From contig WPIO01000004.1 in assembly GCA_009760855.2 (NCBI GenBank), forward strand, positions 6,764,501-6,828,500: a DNA stretch of 64,000 nucleotides. The letters are read 5' to 3'. The position numbers and the translations under genes are program-made. Within the stretch, counting starts at the first letter, position 1. Every line of letters starts with the position of its first letter. The notes under the pieces are model-generated. The model worked only from the letters and a program-made list of their open reading frames with translations. It did no database searches and was not told the origin of the DNA. This DNA is from Cristatella mucedo. Taxonomy: Eukaryota > Bryozoa > Phylactolaemata > Cristatellidae. This document shows, one piece after another, positions 37,536 to 49,567 of the stretch.

Positions 37536-39913
37536 GATTTACACACGGTGTTATATCGCACAAAATCCGGACAGTCAATTAATGATAGACAAACCATAAA
37601 GCTTAGGTCTTAGTCAAGAATATTGGTGCTTGCTCATCCCAACCGACATCACGCATTCAAGTCTTGCACTAAACGATCCTGTTTTGGTAACTGAAAGTGG
37701 TAGTGATAGCTATTAAGGCACTATAACTTCTACATAAATGATGCTGTTGACGCTGTTCGATAATAAACTGACTTATAACTAAACTTTTAGATAATTGGAG
37801 TTTAATCCTCAAGTTTCAAAACCTGAAACTCAATAAATAATATTGTATCTAACATAACTTTAGTGAAGAATGTTTGTCGGTTCTCTGGGGGTGTTGTACA
37901 CATTTTATCGTTGATATTACTATTTTGATATTATTTTTATACAACTTTTTCTGTCGAGTAGGCAAATACTATCCGCGAAAGATCGTCTCCAAAAGGTATA
38001 GTCAGCCTAAAAAAGAAGAGTGCTCCAGCCAAATCTGTATAAGCTTTCTTGACATCGCCTATAGATTACCTTGACGAGTTCTACTACGTGCTCCCTGCCA
38101 GTGCCTTTTTATCGACTGCAACTGGTGCAACTATCAGCAGCTCGTCTTTTTACGTCATCACAGGTGCAGATTGCATATCGAACAACTTCCGTTCGAGTTT
38201 CACTGTCTCTCTTTTAACCGTTGAATCGAATCAAAGGTCCCATTTTCTCCTCAAGTTGTTTCGCTCCTGTGCGTTTTCCTTAGCTATCCAGCCGCTCTGC
38301 TTTTTTTGGCACCACACGATCGGCGGATATGATTATTCTCAACAACCTTAGCATTAACTAGAAATCCTTGGGTCTACTGGCTTTCAGCTGGCGTGCAAAC
38401 GTTTAAAGCTTGCGTTTGGCTCTACTCCTCTTCTCTAGTTCTTCTGCATCACTTAGGAATCAATTTGCCTTCGTACCAATAAATCGGCTCTTTCACGATT
38501 CAGCGAACGCTAATAGCCACAAGTGTAACTGACTCTGCTGACAGCACAGAGGATTTTTCCTCGTGCGTTTAAGCAAGAAATAATGCGCCTAAGCTGCTGA
38601 TAGCTGCTCACTTTTTTCGCATAATTATTTAGAAATTAGCGTCGGACAATCAGATCAAGCTAGAGATATGCAAACAGTTTTTACATTAAAAAAAATTAAT
38701 TTTACAGCAAAATATCAATTAGTTCCAATGTAAATGAATTAAATAACGACTAAAATCTTTCGCAAACGTTAAAGAATAGCTCGCCTGCAAAGAAACTTTG
38801 ACAGCTCGACCAAATCTACGTTCCTCATTTGACATTAAATCGAAATCACTGAAACCTTAACTCAATTACAAAGACGACAGTCAAGAAAGAATATAAATAG
38901 GAATAATGAGTTGTTTTCATCTAACTCAATATAAATTGCACAGCTTAATTAAAAATAATTAATCCGTAAATGTATTTAAACAATCTACCAGGTTTACAGT
39001 CTTTTTGAGATAAATAGAAAAAAAGATATGACGACCTTACAAGCATTTCGTTCTCAAAAAAGATGGTAAAATAGCTTACAACTAACATTGTGACCCACTC
39101 ACTTAGAGAGACATGCACATTCGATCTTAATTTTTCCAGTGAACAGATCCATCTCGCTCTGATACCTGATAAAACAGGACTAAACATTAGATAGTATTCT
39201 ATGCCATGCCAGTTTTTTAATCGTGACATTGATGCTATTCCATCAAAAATATGCTGGAAAAAAGTATAAGTGCATATTACATTGTAATAAGTTTGATGCA
39301 TTGTGATTAACTGTTCCCAAAGTATAACGCGTATTTTGCAATTCTGCTTGCATTGCAAAAAAATAACGAGAACATGGTATGGTTGAACGTATTAGACAAA
39401 TGCAGTAGCAGAGCCGACGGGGATTTAAATGTAATGCAAAATGAGTCGTTTTGAAATTTAACGTGAGAGTGCTCGCTTTTTTGAAAAAGTAGACAATTAA
39501 TAAAACAAGAAGTCATATAAACTATTAAGCATAAAAATACTAACACCGGCTTAATCAAGGAATTTAAAAACTGCAGCTTTTGAAGCACTAATTAAGAATT
39601 AATGAAAGCAAGGTACCATGTTTTTGCCGAGAATGCGAATGCACGTGGTAAGACGCCTGAGCAGGCTGGTATGAGGATCGGGTGATTTAGCAAAACATAC
39701 TTCAACTAGTAATAAATAGTGAATAAAAGGTAATTTTTATAATCCGCATCTTTTTATTTTTATTTATAAGCATTTAAAATGCATATATCATGCATGGATA
39801 AAAATAAAGTTTCATGTTCACTTTAATTTGAAATTTACGCGTACAAATACAACACGAAGCGTTTCAGTTTGGAGTATATCAGCACTTATTTTACAGAGAT
39901 ACGTTATACTTAC

Positions 39914-40075
39914 TTGAAAGTTGACGCTTTTTAATTTTTCGTAGTCAAAGGCGGTGCTGTTCTTGACGTATGCAACGACTGGGCTCTCCGTCTGCGATCG
40001 ATTTGGTTTGATGTATAGATCTCCATATATGTCGTTGCCAATGGTAATAAATAGCTCGAATGTACCATTCTCTAA
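39914..40075 (-). CDS. CDH23-like: Cadherin exon 9: divergent body of EC-D
   Basis: Exon of 162 nt (54 codons, phase 0/0), acceptor ATTGTAG, donor GTAAGT. It encodes LENGTFELFITIGNDIYGDL, then YIKPNRSQTESPVVAYVKNS, then TAFDYEKLKSVNFQ. It keeps FDYE (a variant of LDRE) but lacks the usual F-x-ID-x-x-TG segment, which is replaced by an extended polar loop with an N-S-T glycosylation site. Confidence 0.93.
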
Positions 40076-40849
40076 CTACAATTCAAGTTTATATTGTCGG
40101 AAATGCATACATTAATTCTTTTTCAATTTTAAGCACACAGTATTCTGCTCTTAGAAAACCGGGGGCTTACCAAAACCGGCACCGGCGCCGCCGATTGTGC
40201 AGTGAAAGAAGCATTAGCTGACTACGGATGCATGCACCTGCAGCACGCAAGCATCTTTCAGAGCAAGCTACTGCCACGTTAGAGAACGTGTTCAATTGGT
40301 GAAAAAACCTCTCCATTATCTAAGGTATTTATACTGCCGATATTTGAATAATTGTTGTATGCCAGCAGTCCGCTAAACGCATTGAACGACAACTTTAACT
40401 ACAGCTTCAATAATCAGTAAAAGCTCCCTGGTGACGCCCAAGCTTTAAATTACAAATTTACTCCCTATAAAAAGCTGTATGCAAAGCATAACTACAAGAT
40501 ATGCTGAATCCCAATAAGCGTATAAAATAAACAGCCACATAGAATAGTTGCTAATGATAAGAATTTTTTTAGCGCTGCCTCAACCATACTCGAAGCAACT
40601 ATCAATTTAATTCTGCGTCCAAACAACATAATTTCTTCACAAATCTTAAGAGATTTGAGAAGATTTCCCGTAGACATTAGATAGGTTGCTCATTTCACAC
40701 GGATAGGTTGCTTTCGAACTTTAGAAGGTGCTAGGAAACAAATGCTGCTAGCTAGATGACATATATTGCCCTAAATTAGATATTGTTTGAAGCATCTAAC
40801 TGAGGTAAACTAATGCTTGCTTTGTTTGTATGATGTCATGCAACTGTGA

Positions 40850-41460
40850 ATAGGCTTGGCTGGTGTGAGGATCTCAGTTGCCAAGTAAAACCCCTTCTCG
40901 CCGACCTACACTGGCTGCCTGTCAAGCAACGGATTGACCTCAAGGTTTTGTCGCTCACTTTGAGGTCACTTCATTATTTGGCTCCAGCCTATCTCTCAAT
41001 GTACTCCCCCACCAGGTCAATCATCGTACCACCCGCTTTTCGGAATCCAAAGGTTTAGCCATACCTCGTGCAAACCTCAAATCCTTTGGAGATCATGCAT
41101 TTAGTTTGTATGTTCCCAAAGCCAGGAACTCACTCCCGACTTGCGCCCCAACATCCCCTGACTTGACCACATTTAAAAAGAAATTAAAAACACACCTATT
41201 TAGGACAGAATTTAATGGGTCCGTGTGATTCGTTCTTCATCTGCTTATGCGTGCTGACACTCTGCATGCTTCCACTAACCACATTTGCATGCTGACCCTG
41301 TGCATGTCACCCCTAACCATGTGTTTCATGTTGTTGATCAAGCATGATTACTAACAATTCAATCACGTTTGCCTTTGCAGCAAATGTAAAGCGACTAGGA
41401 AGAAATTGAGTTATCTGAGGGCACTTTATCAAGTGTATTATTTTTATTATTATTATTATG
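40850..41460 (+). mobile_element. LINE A 3' part
   Basis: LLADLHWLPVKQRIDLKVLS, LTLRSLHYLAPAYLS, a frameshifted C-terminal block, the full 3' UTR, the stem-loop (41384-41430) and ATTATTATTATTATG. One of the better preserved 3' ends. Confidence 0.88.
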
Positions 41461-41663
41461 AGATGTGTAGAGAGAGGAGGGGCATGCAGTTTGCCATCTC
41501 TCGGACGTGGCGAGAAACTACTGACCCGTAATGCTTTATCTGCTGCTACTCTACGGTGGACCATTTAACGCGTCGAACGAGCAAGAGCGTGCCGGCCATT
41601 ATGCATCCACAATAGTGCAAACAACATATGCTTAAAAAGGGATTTAGTTCTGGTAGTGGGCTG

Positions 41664-41708
41664 CATACATACATACATACGTACAGGTATGCATGAACAC
41701 GCCCACCG

Positions 41709-41744
<36 letters not shown>
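41664..41744. repeat. (CATA)n and (AC)n microsatellites
   Basis: Four to five CATA units (41664-41680), about 30 bp of other sequence, then AC units (41713-41744). Confidence 0.95.
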
Positions 41745-41748
<4 letters not shown>

Positions 41749-41884
41749 TTTGCTATTATGTTAATTAATGACTATTGTTCGGCAAGGAAATGCAAAGAGG
41801 CCTTTGAACCTGCAGTGGAGCGTGAGCTTTGACCTTGCTTGAGCCAGCTCATCATAGTTGGGAAGCATGCTCATTTTGGAAGAA

Positions 41885-41962
41885 TACTGCCAACATTTAA
41901 AAGGAACCTAAAAACACACCTATTTAGGACAGCATTCAGTGGGTCCCTGTGATTCGTCCTGG
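41885..41962 (+). mobile_element. LINE A internal fragment
   Basis: CATTTAAAAGGAACCTAAAA, CACACCTATTTAGGACAGCA and GTGGGTCCCTGTGATTCGTC match the end of the family A coding region. Only about 70 bp. Confidence 0.75.
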
Positions 41963-42456
41963 TTTTCACTTTTTAGTTTTCTTGCGTTTACTCATTACAC
42001 GGCTAGCTGCAATCTCGGACACGAATGTGAGACACTTCGAAATAGCTAACAAGAAATAGAATATATGTAAGCAAGATACTTGGAAGGAAGGACTGAGTCA
42101 AAGAGAAGAGTTCATTTGCAATTGCACTAATATTAATACGTGCATTAATTCTAGATATACTAGCTATATAAGTATACAACTGACGTTAAAACATCGTGAG
42201 TTCTAAGTTTCTGCCGACGTTTACGTTGCTCGGTCTGATAGAGGATCATGCCGATTCAAGCAGTATACATATAGCCACCGGAAGAGAAACTCATAAGTCA
42301 CTTTGACGGTCGGTCTTTCAATGCTTTTCATCCGCGAACGCAGTCAAAGTTCACTTCTCTTTATTGGGGTGCATTTGCAGTGGCTTTATTGACAGGAGCT
42401 TAACTAATCGGCTTGAATAGCTGGAGCGATGCCCACAGAGAGCATGCAATACTCAC

Positions 42457-42666
42457 GTTATCCGGATCGGTCACTATGAGTGTCTCATAAAAGTTAACTG
42501 GTAAATCAGTCTGAGTGTTCTCGTCAATCCAAGCAATAGATGCTCTCGAGCTGAACCTGGGGGGGTTATCGTCGATATCAAGTACAGTGATGGTAACTGT
42601 CGCCAAAGATGAGTCGACAGCCTCATTAAATGGCTCTGCCGATTGTTCAGGTATAACCTCTCGCGC
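42457..42666 (-). CDS. CDH23-like: Cadherin exon 8: EC-C/EC-D junction
   Basis: Exon of 210 nt (70 codons, phase 0/0), acceptor GTTTCAG, donor GTGAGT. It encodes AREVIPEQSAEPFNEAVDSS, LATVTITVLDIDDNPPRFSS, RASIAWIDENTQTDLP, then YETLIVTDPDN. DIDDN is a canonical linker variant, DEN the xEN motif and TDPDN the DXD motif. The loop between A-x-D and the last strand of EC-C is long and acidic. Confidence 0.96.
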
Positions 42667-43320
42667 CTGAAACGGTGACGAGCGACAACAGTCACATAAT
42701 ATTGACACCCAACGGCATAGCTTCTACAGTGGCGGGGATTATAGTGTTTAAGCTAATTCTTTCCAGCCAACGGAAATGATGCTGTGCTATGTTTTACAGT
42801 GACCTATGGTCTTTCGTATATTTATGGTCCTCCTGCATCGTAATTTTGCTTGAAACCCGTTAAGCTCATCTAACTAATGCTTATCAGTGCAAAGTTGTTA
42901 AACAAAATTTATTTTCCCTGAGAATTCAATGCAGCAGCTAATAAAGTTAAGTACTTTATACAAGGTATCATTTTGCTGCATTTTGACGGCAGACATATAA
43001 GGACGTGCTCTCTCATGGAAATTCAATATCTTGCTCCTTGTGCTTGGGATACTGTCAACAAGCTGTCCTGCATCGGCCGGAATGTCCTGCTCACAGCTAG
43101 CTGTCCCCGTAGCTTGGTTTAACCTAAATGATCAAAGTGTTCCGATTATCTCGTACTCATGTAGCACTCCTTTAGACGCTATTTCAGCTAGTATTAAATC
43201 ACTGTATGCATAGAATGTATTGTCCTGTTATTGCTAATATAAAAACGTGTCTTTTAGACAATGTCACTTCGCTGATGTATTCGGATTTAAATTGCTCCGT
43301 ATTGTATACTTATTACCTAC
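42667..43320 (-). other. Intron 7 (654 bp)
   Basis: Phase 0; no repeats recognised. Confidence 0.85.
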
Positions 43321-43454
43321 CTCAACAGTCAAGGAGAAGACGCCGCCTTTTTCTTTTATCGATGGGATATCCCTGTCGATACTTTTATTGATGGCGATGA
43401 CTCCAGTACATTGGTCTATTTTGAAATATTCGGCAGTGGACGAAATCTGCAGGC
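43321..43454 (-). CDS. CDH23-like: Cadherin exon 7: EC-C, ID-TG and DRD strands
   Basis: Exon of 134 nt (two bases plus 44 codons), acceptor TTTGTAG, donor GTAGGT. It encodes LQISSTAEYFKIDQCTGVIA, INKSIDRDIPSIKEKGGVFS, LTVE. F-KID-x-x-TG and IDRD are typical EC motifs; the insertion PSIKEKGG lengthens the loop after DRD. Confidence 0.95.
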
Positions 43455-44209
43455 CTACAAAAATTAGAGATGTTTTGTTTCCAAAAAAGATGACAGTTTT
43501 CAAAATCCACTAATTCAATAGATTGCAGCTGCTATTATTTCTTAAATATATACTGACAATACCATCACGACTGTTTACACTGAATTACTTGAAGAAGTCG
43601 ATCTTACTACCTACAAAATGAACTGAAGTTGATTTTCGCTAAAGCAAGAATAAGAAATAAATCTTATATGGATATTCATTCTCCCCCTTTCGCAGGCAAA
43701 ATTAATTGTCGAGGTTAATGCACCGAGACTAATCAAACAGAAAGTCAATTTGGGTTAGACAGCAAAAGTAAAGTGACTGATGCTGGTCTTCTGTGGTAAT
43801 TCTGCTTGTTTCCGTCAGTAGCAATAACGCAATCTAATTTTAGTACAATTTAATTTATTTGAATTACGCACTAAGTTAATCGTATCTCTAGTTGGCCGCC
43901 ATGGGCTAGAGCAATAGACCTCTTTAGTCAAATACATTCACTTGACCTTGCCCGAAGCAAGCACATCAACATTTGGACCAAACCCACACAGAAGTCGCTG
44001 CTGCTTCCCAGGTTTGAATGACTAGCTGACCAATGCTTTTACAATTACTAATCTGATTATGTATAGTCTAGTCTATAATGTCCTTGATATTCAACAAATG
44101 CGTATACATTGCAAACTAATGCTATCATTTATATGTGTAAAAACTGTATATAGTTACCTCAGAGAACCTAATCTTTATTCCAGGCACTTTGCATATAGGT
44201 AAGCTTTAA

Positions 44210-44985
44210 ATGGAGACTTAATAAAAAATTGCTAAAATTCGGGCTTGTTTAGATAAGGATACCACGTCCAAGTTGGTCCATGCATTCGTGACAACCCGTC
44301 TCGACTTCTGCAACTCACTGCTTACTGACCTACCAGCTTGTGCGATCAGGCGATTGCAGCCGGTGCAGAACTCTGCAGCTAGGCTTGTCTATCGTGAGCG
44401 TCGCCGTTGCCAAATTACTCCACTTCTCGCCGACCTGCACTGGCTACCAGTCAAGCAACGGATTGATTTCAAGATATTGTCGCTCACTTTTAGGTACCTT
44501 CATTCTATGGCTCTAACCTATCTCTCAGATATACTGCCCCATCAGGCCAAGCATTGTACCACTCGCTTTTCGGAGTCCAACAGTCTGGAAATACCTCGTA
44601 CAAACCTCAAATCCTTTGGGGACCGTGCATTTAGTTCATATGCCCCCAAAGCCTGGAACTCCCTCCCGACCCGCTTCAGAACATCCCCTGACCTGACCAC
44701 ATTTAAAAGGAACTTAAAAACATTCCTATTTAGGACAGCATTTAGTGGGTCCCTTTGATTCGTCATTCATGTGCTTATGGGTGATGACACTGTGCATGCT
44801 GCCACTAATCACATTTGCATGCTGACCCTGTGCATGTCACCCCTAATCAAATTATTTATTGTGTTTGTTTTTCAAGCATGATTTTACGTACCATTCAATT
44901 GCATTTCCCTTTGCAGCAAATGCAAGGCGCCTAGAAAGAGATTAAGCTCTCTGAGGGCGCTTTATCAAGTGTATTATCAAGTTAA
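44210..44985 (+). mobile_element. LINE A 3' part with the longest intact A frame
   Basis: A 161-codon frame (44273-44758): FVTTRLDFCNSLLTDLPACA, RRLQPVQNSAARLVYRERRR, LLADLHWLPVKQRIDFKILS, AFSSYAPKAWNSLPTRF, SPDLTTFKRNLKTFLFR, ending FSGSL then stop. This is the region C-terminal to the RT domain of CR1/L2-type LINEs. The 3' UTR, the stem-loop (44928-44970) and a short tail follow. The open frame marks a comparatively young copy, 5'-truncated and not mobile by itself. Confidence 0.92.
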
Positions 44986-45189
44986 TATATAGTTAGTGAT
45001 AGCATGCACAGGGTAAACGTGGTAATTATAGTTAGTGGTGACATGTAAAGTTACCCCAAATATAATGAAACAGATGAAGAATCAAAATGATCCAGCAATT
45101 GCTTTTAGAAACACATGCGTTTAGCTTCTTCTTTCAAATGACTTAAAGTCAATGGATGACGTGAAATCAGTCAGAAATGAGTATCCGGC

Positions 45190-45525
45190 TTTGCAGCACA
45201 CGACCTAAATGCATGATCTCCAAAGGATTTGAGAATGGTTTTAGGAATAACTAAAAGATTTAAGTTTGAAGTGGAATAAGGTTGGCCTGCTTGGAGACTA
45301 TTCCCCATAAGTAGGATGAAGCGAGAAAAGGAACGCAGTTAAAACCTCTTAACACAACTTTCATGCCAATGCTTAGCACTGACACGATTGGGAAGGAGTG
45401 CAGTTTTTTCGGAGGTAGTGTAAAATGGCAACTGAAACGCTTATGATAGACAAGCCTGTCAGCTGAGTTTTTCACAAACCATAGTGTCTGATTGCAAAGG
45501 TCAAAGACGTGCAAGCAGTAATTTT
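45190..45525 (-). mobile_element. Degenerate LINE A, inverted to its neighbour
   Basis: Minus frame QTLWFVKNSADRLVYHKRFS, then LPPKKLHSFPI, resembles the QNSAARLVYRER...LLADLHWLPV region of 44273-44758; it also has ATGCATGATCTCCAAAGG at 45211. Tail absent. Confidence 0.7.
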
Positions 45526-46143
45526 CACAAGCCGAGATCTGATGCTAGAAATGTATGTGATAACATTGATGTATTATCTCTGTCTGAGCACGCCCTAACT
45601 TTGCACTTTTTAGTAGCTGAAATTAGGCAATCTTGAAGGTTTGAAGCGTATGTGGTCTTCCGGTGAAAAGTCTTCGTGAAAGAGGACTTTCAAGGATTTA
45701 AAACATATACCACTAGAGAGCCGATTTTAATAGCAAGCTATCTCTAAGACTGTGACTCGATATAAGTTTACTCAAACCTAGTTATATAGTTGTATCCCCA
45801 TCCAGTTTTACAATTTCTTTGGCCACAAAATTGGTTCAAAAACGTGCAGCAGCAAAGTTTTTGATAGTGTTTGTCACGTTTGAAGGTTTGGAGGGATCAA
45901 AGTATAGGCCTTGCCTGTTGACATCCAAGCTCTGATGTCTCTCACTGAGATAGGAAACACAACGTAGTGAAGCTGGTGCTGTGTCTTGCAACCTGGGTTG
46001 CCATAGTCTCCTTCCAAAAACCTCTCTTTCAATCCCGCGGTTGATAGAAATTTGATTGACTTACAAATTTTTTTTAATTATAGCCTTAGGTTTAGTTCTC
46101 GTTTGGTTCTTACAAAAAAGAAGCTAAATCACTGGTCACTTAC

Positions 46144-46228
46144 CTCCAGGCTGCCTAAAAAGGTAGGTAACATTCCGGGGTCTCCCACGATCACCATCCT
46201 GTGCGGTTACTGTAATCACATAGGTTTC
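46144..46228 (-). CDS. CDH23-like: Cadherin exon 6: EC-C calcium strand
   Basis: Exon of 85 nt (28 codons plus G), acceptor ATTTCAG, donor GTAAGT. It encodes ETYVITVTAQDGDRGRPRNV, then TYLFRQPG. AQDGD is the A-x-D-x-D motif and TYLF the following strand. The final G joins GC of exon 7 to make Gly. Confidence 0.93.
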
Positions 46229-47524
46229 CTGAAATGATAGCATTTATAAATATCAAAATTAATTTGAAAAAGCACTTTGCAATATTATTTATTCTGCATT
46301 TATGGTAGCCGTGAATTTTGATTTGCAATACAATTAGATGGCAGAACCAACCTGTACAACTATGCCAAATTGACAGGCAAATGACCATTTAACAAAAAAA
46401 TAAGTTAAATTCTTAAAAGGAACATGCTTAGTTATTGACAACACGTCACGAAAGCAAAATTATCTTTTTTTCTAGATATTTTAGTAAGGCTTTTCTACCA
46501 TGTTATACTAAAAACCTCGCCACTCATTTATTTGTTTAGCTGAGAATGGTACAAACCCAAAGGGTAGACCAAAGTGCTTAGAAATGGGCAAAGATGTCCA
46601 TTATCAGATGCGATATGCAATATCAAATAAGCTCTTAAAATTACTGAAATTAGAAAATTTTAACGAGTTCCGAATAGTGAATACTGTGAGTTGCTAACTG
46701 CTAGTACTCAGCCAAATTTTGCTCCATCATTAGTGCCTTTGACATCTGATGTAGCATTTTCCATGGGCTAGTGCATGCAAAGTCTGAATGGCTAAATAAA
46801 AATCCAAGCGACCCTATCGTCAATGCACCAAATATTTCTTCATTCCAACTTTTTATGACTTGGCCTGTGTGTAAGAGCGTCTACTGCTGTTTTTTTTACA
46901 TTAGACCATATAATAAGGACCATATGTATTTGTTAACTCAAGATGTAAGCAAACTGGCCTCAAAGCTGAACCATACAGCCGGTAAGCAGAAACTATCTTT
47001 AGACAGCCGTCTGAACGGGCTATTACAAGCATTAATCAACAGGCAGCAACGGTTGCTTTTGAGCTTGGCTGACGCTTAAAGCATCGTTGTTAAATATGGC
47101 TGTCTAGCGGTTTTTACATGTTTACAAAAGAAATCTCCAGACTGCTAAACTTAATACAAAGCAAAAAAATGACCCATTCCTTATTGCATTGACTTAGTTC
47201 CTGTTGATTATCCTCTGTGGACTTATGGGTGATTGAAAAGGGTAGAATTTCTCTAACTAATATAAACATTTGCTTAGCCTGATATGTAAGTTCCCTGAAA
47301 AAATTAGTTCTCTTCGGTCGTTTTGCAGACATCGAGCTGTGATTATAATGATTATCTCCCAATTCATTTTATTAGTAGGCGACACGTAAAACAATGCACA
47401 CCTAGCCCATCGGATGAAATTATTGCAGATGGCATTGTCTCAATGGTTTATGGTGCCCAATGCCACAGATTGTGCGCTTCGTGTACGAAACACTAAAGCA
47501 AAACAACGTTCGCCTGAAAATTAC
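46229..47524 (-). other. Intron 5 (1.3 kb)
   Basis: Phase 0. A plus-strand frame at 46771-47079 has no recognised similarity; no repeat family seen. Confidence 0.8.
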
Positions 47525-47659
47525 CAGAGGGAGTTCTTCAACAATGCTTTTGATGTATGGAAGACCCGAAAATATCGGCGGCTGATCTTGCTCATCAATA
47601 ACATTGATAATTAGAACTTGCTTCGAGCGATTTCTAGGCCGGATTTTTGTGTCATTCAC
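47525..47659 (-). CDS. CDH23-like: Cadherin exon 5: EC-B/EC-C junction
   Basis: Exon of 135 nt (45 codons, phase 0/0), acceptor TTTCCAG, donor GTAATT. It encodes VNDTKIRPRNRSKQVLIINV, IDEQDQPPIFSGLPYIKSIV, EELPL. The linker is DEQDQ where DXNDN is expected, so one calcium-binding Asn and the terminal Asn are replaced. VEE takes the xEx position. Confidence 0.95.
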
Positions 47660-47980
47660 CTGGAAAGCACCGGAATCACGCAGCAATGAGCATCGCTGTC
47701 AACAAGTGAGGCCTTGAGGGCTCAAGTGAGAGATTCAAGCATCACTCTATTGAACAACCTAAGCATGAGGATTAACTAGGACATTCGGTTCTTCAAATTG
47801 GGGATGTTGTATTGCGACCATCACATCGCATTCAGAACTACAGAAGCCACTATATTAGCTATGGGACGCCCGAAATGTTTATTAGAAGGTTGGGTCCCCA
47901 GCTTGCCATCCAATTCGATCCTGGTCCAAGATTAGCGATTTTTGGTCAAGGTGGCGAGCTCGAGACATTACTCTTTCTCG

Positions 47981-48213
<233 letters not shown>

Positions 48214-48424
48214 AGATTTGTCTAGACTGAACTACTGTAAATCCTAATCATAAGCAGCCGGAGATAAACATAGATGCAATCTTGCTCAGGAAATGCTAGA
48301 GGCTCAGCAATGTATCTCCTTGGCTTAACGGGCTGCAAAAGCTTCTGATTGAAGAAGTGATACAAAGCTAAATTATAATTGCGATCCGAAAGACGCGCTC
48401 TCACACAGCTCTTCTACCGATCGG

Positions 48425-48615
48425 TTGAGTTTTGGCTTCAGTTTCAGCTTCCGCGTACCCTAAGGCTACCCCTGTGTGATAAATTACATGCTCAGTTTCT
48501 TTACTTGATACTTGCAGCGACAGAAGCTGCATGTCTCCAGTTCCTAGACTGTGGAGCTACCTGCCTAAACTCTCGGGCAACGTTTTCAATTCTAATGCTT
48601 TTGACAGTGACCGAA
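48425..48615 (+). mobile_element. Degenerate LINE B fragment
   Basis: CAGTTTCAGCTTCCGCGTAC, GCGACAGAAGCTGCATGTCT and TCCTAGACTGTGGAGCTACC match 6805-6945 of the other B copy in order. No open frame of the element survives. Confidence 0.6.
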
Positions 48616-48697
48616 ACTATTCCTGACCTCGGTAGTTTTTAGTCACGATGGATACGTGAACTTGGAGGCAAAGGTAAAATTAAATCAATGGCGTTAC

Positions 48698-48811
48698 CTG
48701 ATATGCGTCAGTAGCAGCGATATCGAGCTGGATAATCCTTTCCCGCTCGTAGTCTAACTTCTGAATTTGCTTTATGTTCCCCGTAATTGGATCAATTTCA
48801 AAATTTCCTCC
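48698..48811 (-). CDS. CDH23-like: Cadherin exon 4: EC-B, ID-TG and DYE strands
   Basis: Exon of 114 nt (38 codons, phase 0/0), acceptor TTTTTAG, donor GTAACG. It encodes GGNFEIDPITGNIKQIQKLD, YERERIIQLDIAATDAYQ. F-EID-x-x-TG, LDYERE and AATDA are typical EC motifs. Joined to exon 3 it gives YTIESGNEGGNFEIDP, a textbook EC sequence that supports direct splicing over the 5.9-kb intron between them. Confidence 0.95.
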
Positions 48812-49497
48812 CTAAAAATAGAATAGCACAAAACACGGTAAAATCAGAGCACACTTGGCATCCCCTACGATTAAAGTATGGAGAAGCCTTAGGGAAGAAA
48901 CATAATTAACATAGACTGGCTTACGGCAGTTTCCTTTTTACGTACTAGTCAAAGCTGGAAGATCCAAGAAGCCATTACTGGCATCTACTCCTCCTCCTTC
49001 AGATACTGAATTGACATGGAACCCACTCAGGCAGCACTATCAATTGACTATGAATCAAAAGTAATTAAGCCTGGGTTATGAGCGATAGACTTATAACGCC
49101 AATCATAAAAAACTATGAACTCTATGGAAAGCTAAGATTGTTCTCACAATAATCACTCACAAGACATCCAGTCGGTCTTGCATATTAAAAAGGCAGCCTT
49201 TGAATATAGTGGATTTAGACTGTGCACAGTATCACTATGGATTTCCTAATTGCAGCAATTAAAAAAAATATAATGGTACTTCAGCTGCCTTGACGTACCA
49301 CAACCGGTAAAGATATGGCTTGCTAGTTTGACGCACAGAATCTTTCTAACCAAAGCACACTTGAACGAAAAAGACAAGCTCAATGGTAGGAAGGGTAAGC
49401 TTGTTCCAGCCCCCACGGCTCGTGGCTAATTCTCATGTCCCTGATGTATGGGACGGCTAAGTCAATCTCGTCGACATTCAATCACCTCTTCTGCTAG

Positions 49498-49500
<3 letters not shown>

Positions 49501-49538
<38 letters not shown>

Positions 49539-49567
49539 AACTCTCTTACTTTCCCTCTCTCTCTCTC
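49501..49567. repeat. (CT)n microsatellite
   Basis: About 35 bp of pure CT followed by an interrupted CT-rich stretch. Confidence 0.95.

Larger units (their letters stand above)
34980..39913 (-). other. Intron 9 (4.9 kb)
   Basis: Contains a SINE II tail (35505-35600), a TA microsatellite (35932-36019), a pair of related 70-bp sequences (36177-36245, 37126-37193) and a LINE B 3' end (37225-37535). 37540-39900 shows only unrecognised short frames. Confidence 0.8.
40076..42456 (-). other. Intron 8 (2.4 kb)
   Basis: Contains LINE A (40850-41460), a small LINE A fragment (41885-41962) and CATA and CA microsatellites (41664-41744). Confidence 0.8.
43455..46143 (-). other. Intron 6 (2.7 kb)
   Basis: Phase 1 intron carrying LINE A (44210-44985) and an inverted degenerate LINE A (45190-45525). 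43455-44200 and 45530-46140 show nothing assignable. Confidence 0.8.

Noticed and set aside
44273-44758. 161-codon plus frame as a host gene inside intron 6
   Set aside because: Clear LINE A C-terminal sequence with the family 3' UTR and tail.
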